Assembly (NCBI GenBank): GCA_014762485.1
Contig: JABURU010000236.1
Span: 1 to 9,845 of the forward strand
Source: Gammaproteobacteria bacterium
Lineage (GTDB): Bacteria > Pseudomonadota > Gammaproteobacteria > Thiohalospirales > Thiohalospiraceae
Reading direction: 5' to 3'
DNA: 9,845 nt
The position numbers were made by a program, and so were the translations under genes. Below, piece by piece: positions 6,911 through 9,845 of this stretch. The notes beneath the pieces are model-generated. The model ran no database searches and had not been told where the DNA came from. It saw only the letters and a program-made list of their open reading frames with translations. The stretch's first letter is position 1, and every line of letters begins with the position of its first letter.

Positions 6911-6916
6911 AGTACG

Positions 6917-7396
6917 TTGGAAATTACATTCCGTAAGCGTCATGGCGATTATAGCCAGCTCATCTGTACCAGGGATGATGGTTCACGTAGTGAGACCCTG
7001 TTTCATAATCAGGAATCATTACCACACGACCTGATTCACTACGTGGTTGAAACCACCATGGGTTATCAGCAAGGCTTTTATGGACTGGTGGCCAACGGTG
7101 CGGCCATTGCATATAACCAGGCTCATAACCATCCTATAGTGGCTCGTCAGGATGTCATTGAAAACCTGCAAGCCGAGTCATTAGTCAAGGCGATACAGTT
7201 ACTGGCAGATGAGTATGAGCTATCACGCTCCAAACTATTACCATTAACAGAGCAACTTTGTCAGGATGAACGTATACCCACGCCCAACCTGACCGATAAA
7301 CAAGTTAGTTCTTTATGCTTATCTCTACAACACTATCGCCAGCTATGGCTAGACCTGTGCGATAACCACCAGTTACAACTAAACTTCCAGCATTAA
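6917..7396 (+). CDS. Conserved hypothetical protein, 159 residues, TTG start
   Basis: Uncharacterised. It resembles a widespread small bacterial protein type that begins 'M-x-I/L-T-F-x-K' with a two-strand 'D-G-S' hairpin (21-23) and then has PHDLIHYVVETTMGYQQGF (36-54). His37, Asp38 and His41 form the most conserved-looking cluster and could be functional, but no activity is known to me. The remainder is helical and there is no signal peptide or membrane segment. The TTG start is chosen because GAGGGGGA (6903-6910) lies 6 bases upstream and the next in-frame ATG (Met48) would delete the characteristic N-terminus. The gene ends 7 bases before the convergent lepB stop and is followed by a strong hairpin terminator. 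Confidence 0.8.
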   Translation: MEITFRKRHGDYSQLICTRDDGSRSETLFHNQESLPHDLIHYVVETTMGYQQGFYGLVANGAAIAYNQAHNHPIVARQDVIENLQAESLVKAIQLLADEYELSRSKLLPLTEQLCQDERIPTPNLTDKQVSSLCLSLQHYRQLWLDLCDNHQLQLNFQH

Positions 7397-7403
7397 TATG
7401 GTC

Positions 7404-8087
7404 TTATTGAAGAGAACTGAAGCTACGTTCACGGCGTAGCTGATAGTTCTCTTTTATATTGAAAGACAGCAATACCATTTTTGCCTTACCATCAATCAAG
7501 TCTTCATGAACCATTCCAAACCGTCTTGAGTCTGCACTATTATCACGGTTGTCTCCGAGGACAAAATAGTGCTTATCGGGTACCGTTAGCGGACCAAAGT
7601 TTTGATAGGAGGTATAGTCATCAAATTGGATCGCAATGGGATGCGGCGTATCTCCAAGCTGTTCTTCTAGTAAAAATGGTGGCCTCGCCTCCCCCTTCCA
7701 GTACATTGCAACTGCGGACTGTCCCTGCAAGCTATAATCGGTTTTCTGGCCGTTGATAAAGACCCGGTTGTTGCGCATGGAGAGGGTATCGCCGGGTAGC
7801 CCAATCACACGTTTCACCAGGCGTTTATTACCTTGAGGAGATTCAAATACCACCACATCTCCTGCCCTGGGTGTATCCCACCGGGCAATGACCTTGTTAC
7901 TAAACGGTAGCTTAATTTGATAGGCTAGGATATCGGCCAGGATATAGTCGCCTTCGACCAGTGTCGGTTTCATGGAGCCTGTTGGAACCACATACCAGTT
8001 GGCAATCGCACTTCGAAATATCAGCATAAAGGCGACTATATAAAAGACAACTTTCCATTCCTTCCATAGACGCTTGCTTCTGTTCAC
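7404..8087 (-). CDS. lepB: Signal peptidase I
   Basis: This membrane-bound serine protease removes signal peptides from exported preproteins at the outer face of the inner membrane. It has 227 residues. One N-terminal membrane helix (about 13-30) is followed by box B PTGSMKPTL (35-43) with nucleophile Ser38, box D KRLVKRVIGLPGD (88-100) with the general-base Lys92, and box E GDNRDNSADSRRFG (178-191). The usual Trp near the end of box E is Phe190. It is shorter than E. coli LepB (324 residues), which has a second membrane helix, but is like many proteobacterial enzymes. The GTG start is supported by GAGGA with a 6-base spacer, and this site overlaps the TGA of the upstream yheS-like gene, so translation is coupled. 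Its neighbours are not the usual lepA and rnc, so it may be a second signal peptidase. The last codons coincide with the + strand terminator hairpin. Confidence 0.95.
   Translation of the reverse strand: MNRSKRLWKEWKVVFYIVAFMLIFRSAIANWYVVPTGSMKPTLVEGDYILADILAYQIKLPFSNKVIARWDTPRAGDVVVFESPQGNKRLVKRVIGLPGDTLSMRNNRVFINGQKTDYSLQGQSAVAMYWKGEARPPFLLEEQLGDTPHPIAIQFDDYTSYQNFGPLTVPDKHYFVLGDNRDNSADSRRFGMVHEDLIDGKAKMVLLSFNIKENYQLRRERSFSSLQ
7410..7455 (+). terminator. Rho-independent terminator of the 6917 gene, inside the lepB 3' end
   Basis: The outer stem AAGAGAACT (7410-7418) pairs with AGTTCTCTT (7445-7453). After a small internal loop, AGCTACG (7421-7427) pairs with CGTAGCT (7435-7441) around a 7-base loop (TTCACGG). 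TTTT (7452-7455) follows on the + strand. It begins 14 bases after the TAA of the 6917 gene. On the - strand the bases after the stem (CTTCAATAAGAC) are not a U-tract, so it acts mainly for the + strand gene. It lies within the last codons of the convergent lepB. Confidence 0.75.
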
Positions 8088-8096
8088 TTTACATCC

Positions 8097-9810
8097 TCAG
8101 GGCTGATTCAATTCACTCTCTTGCTGCTCCAACTCGGTCTGAATATTGAGCCAGGCCTCTTCAGCCTCATCCAGCTTTTGATCTACCTGAGCTTTATTTG
8201 CCAATAATTCTGTCAGACGTTGCTTGTTACTTGCTTCATATAGACTGCTATCAGCGAGTAAAGTTTCCATCTGCTGTTTTTTTACGCTTAACTCGTCCAC
8301 CTGCTTTTCCAGCTTGTTTAGCTGGCTACGTAATGGTTGAAGTTGCTTACGAATATCGGCCTGCCTTTGGCGTTGTGCTTTTTTCGAGAGCGGGCTGGCG
8401 GCATCAACATTTTTTTCGCTCGATTCTTCACGCTTACTGGATAATAACCACTGATGATAGTCATCCAGATCACCGTTATACTCTTCGACCATACCGTCAT
8501 GGACGCGCCACAAGGTGTCACTAATAGTACGCAGCAGGTAACGATCGTGAGAGACCACCACCATCGCTCCCTGATAATCCTGCAGGGCCATCGACAGGGC
8601 ATGACGCATCTCAATGTCCAGGTGGTTGGTGGGTTCATCCAGTAGCAGCAAATTGGGGCGTTGATAGACAATAATGGCCAATACCAGTCTCGCCTTCTCC
8701 CCACCGGAGAATGGCCCAACAGGCTCTAGCGCCTTATCACCAATAAAGCCAAATCCACCCAGGTGATCACGTAGCTCCTGTTCTGTCGCCTGTGGATTTA
8801 TCCGCAACAGGTGCTCGACCGGTGTATGTTCCGCATCCAGTAACTCCAGCTGATGCTGGGCAAAGTAGCCAATGTTCAGCTCCCTGGAGGTCTCCAGCAC
8901 GCCACTCATCGGGCTCAACTCATCCGCCAGCAGTTTGACCAGGGTCGACTTTCCACTACCGTTTGCACCCAACAGGGCTATACGTTCCCCCGGCAGGAGA
9001 GAAAAATTCACATCACGTAATATGGCGGTATCGCCGTATCCCAGCGTCCCCTGTTGCATACTCACCAGTGGAAACGGCATTTTTTCTGGCGGCAGAAATT
9101 CAAAATGAAAGGGCGAATCAATATGGGCCGGGGCGATCTTTTCCATCCGCTCCAGCGCCTTTATACGAGACTGCACCTGCCGAGCCTTGGTCGCCTTGGC
9201 GCGAAAACGGTTCACAAACTGACGAACATGGTCAATCTCGCGACGCTGCTTATCGAAAGCCGCTTGCTGTTGTGCCAGTTGCTCGGCCCGCTGACGTTCA
9301 AACTCACTATAATTGCCGCTATAAAAGGTAATGCTTTGATCCGCAACATGTAGGATATGGTTCACCACTACGTCAAGAAAATCCCGGTCGTGTGAAATTA
9401 GTAGCAGGGTGCCGCTATAACGCTTTAGCCACTCCTGCAGCCAGATCACCGCATCCAGATCCAGGTGATTGGTAGGCTCATCCAGTAACAGGATATCGGA
9501 ACGACACATCAGAGCCTGAGCCAGGTTCAGGCGCATACGCCAGCCACCGGAGAAGTCACTTACTAGCTGTTGCATCTGGGACTGAGAGAATCCCAGGCCA
9601 TCCAGTAGTCTCGCGGCCCTGGCAGGGGCACTATAGCCATCGATAAAGCCCATACGCTCATGTAGCTCGGCCGCCTGCTCATGCTCGTCGCCCTGCTCCA
9701 GCTCATCCAGCTGTTGCTTTAGCTGGGAATATTCCGCATCACCCTGCAGGACATAATCCAGTGCAGGTGTATTGACCGCCGGGGTCTCTTGCGCAACATG
9801 GGCAATAATC
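8097..9810 (-). CDS. yheS: ABC-F ATPase, YheS-type (5' end missing at contig edge)
   Basis: ABC-F proteins are soluble ATPases with two nucleotide-binding domains that bind the ribosomal E site and modulate translation; they are not transporters. Numbering from the internal Met at 9653: signature DFSGGWRMRL (33-42) and Walker B LLLDEPTNHLD (55-65) of domain 1; the linker (about 105-195, starting YSGNYSEFERQR) that contacts tRNA in this family; Walker A GANGSGKST (229-237), signature FSGGEK (315-320) and Walker B LLLLDEPTNHLD (335-346) of domain 2; and a C-terminal coiled coil (about 425-518). Catalytic glutamates E59 and E340 are present. Met 9653 is not the real start: the frame continues upstream with VAQETPAV and ALDYVLQGDAEY, matching E. 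coli YheS. About 50 residues including the first Walker A lie beyond the edge. Sequence past 9810 is adapter. It is coupled to lepB downstream. Confidence 0.93.
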
Positions 9811-9845
9811 CTGTCTCTTATACCAATCTGATGCTGCCGACGAGC
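9811..9845. other. Illumina Nextera transposase adapter remnant (not genomic)
   Basis: The bases CTGTCTCTTATA at 9811-9822 continue into a reverse-complement Nextera read-1 adapter. Positions 9811-9829 match the Tn5 mosaic end at 17 of 19 positions (mismatches at 9824-9825). Positions 9830-9843 match the adapter-specific tail ending GCTGCCGACGA at 13 of 14 (mismatch at 9832). Two more bases follow. The tail is a synthetic library sequence not found in natural Tn5, so this is untrimmed adapter rather than a transposon. The yheS frame happens to stay open across it, adding about 12 false residues (ARRQHQIGIRDR). Confidence 0.95.

Noticed and set aside
8318..8719. 133-codon second minus-strand ORF inside yheS
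   Set aside because: It overlaps the conserved Walker B and signature coding of yheS in another frame and reads as a Trp/Cys-rich shadow.
9651..9653. ATG at 9653 as the start of the ABC-F gene
   Set aside because: The frame continues upstream with conserved YheS residues (VAQETPAV and others), and starting here would remove most of the first ATPase domain.
9811..9829. Tn5 mosaic end suggesting a real transposon insertion in yheS
   Set aside because: The match continues into the synthetic Nextera tail (9830-9843), there is no transposase or target duplication, and it lies exactly at the sequence edge, so it is library adapter.

Overview
The window looks like a piece of a gammaproteobacterial chromosome, probably marine (Oceanospirillales/Alteromonadales-like). 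The evidence is a DUF3549-type protein, a YheS-type ABC-F protein, a TIGR03545-type protein and a TatT-associated TRAP transporter, all with gammaproteobacterial-looking sequences, at roughly balanced GC. This placement rests on family recognition only; no search was run. The length and an adapter at the right edge suggest the window is a whole short-read contig or the end of one.

Layout. Positions 1-7396 are read on the + strand and 7404-9810 on the - strand, so the two blocks converge at about 7400. The left edge holds a TIGR03545-family gene whose frame is broken by an in-frame TAG at 75-77, with a 460-codon open frame after it (165-1547). Next is a compact transporter operon: tatT (lipoprotein, TPR-like), dctP (periplasmic binding protein), dctQ (small membrane subunit) and dctM (large membrane subunit). 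Its joints are very tight: the tatT stop overlaps the dctP Shine-Dalgarno, and dctP/dctQ and dctQ/dctM each overlap by one base as TAG/GTG. Two further + strand genes follow closely, a DUF3549-family protein and an unrecognised 170-residue protein. After a 92-base gap comes a 159-residue conserved protein with a TTG start. On the - strand a yheS-like ABC-F gene, truncated by the contig end, is translationally coupled to a signal peptidase I gene (lepB).

How the genes work together. TatT-DctP-DctQ-DctM match the TPR-protein-associated TRAP transporter (TPAT) type first described from Treponema pallidum. DctP would bind a ligand in the periplasm, TatT would associate with DctP, and DctQM would import the ligand with an ion gradient. 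The position where classical TRAP binding proteins carry the carboxylate-clamping arginine is a tryptophan here, so the substrate may not be a simple organic acid. The co-directional genes downstream have no assigned function and may or may not belong with the transporter. YheS and LepB act on translation and on secreted-protein maturation.

The last ~35 bases (9811-9845) match the Illumina Nextera transposase adapter (30 of 33 bases by eye) and are not genomic. I saw no tRNA, rRNA, CRISPR array, insertion sequence or phage gene, and I do not think the window contains a wholly new system. The points most worth checking are the atypical TPAT binding protein, the linked unknown genes, the broken TIGR03545 frame and the adapter.
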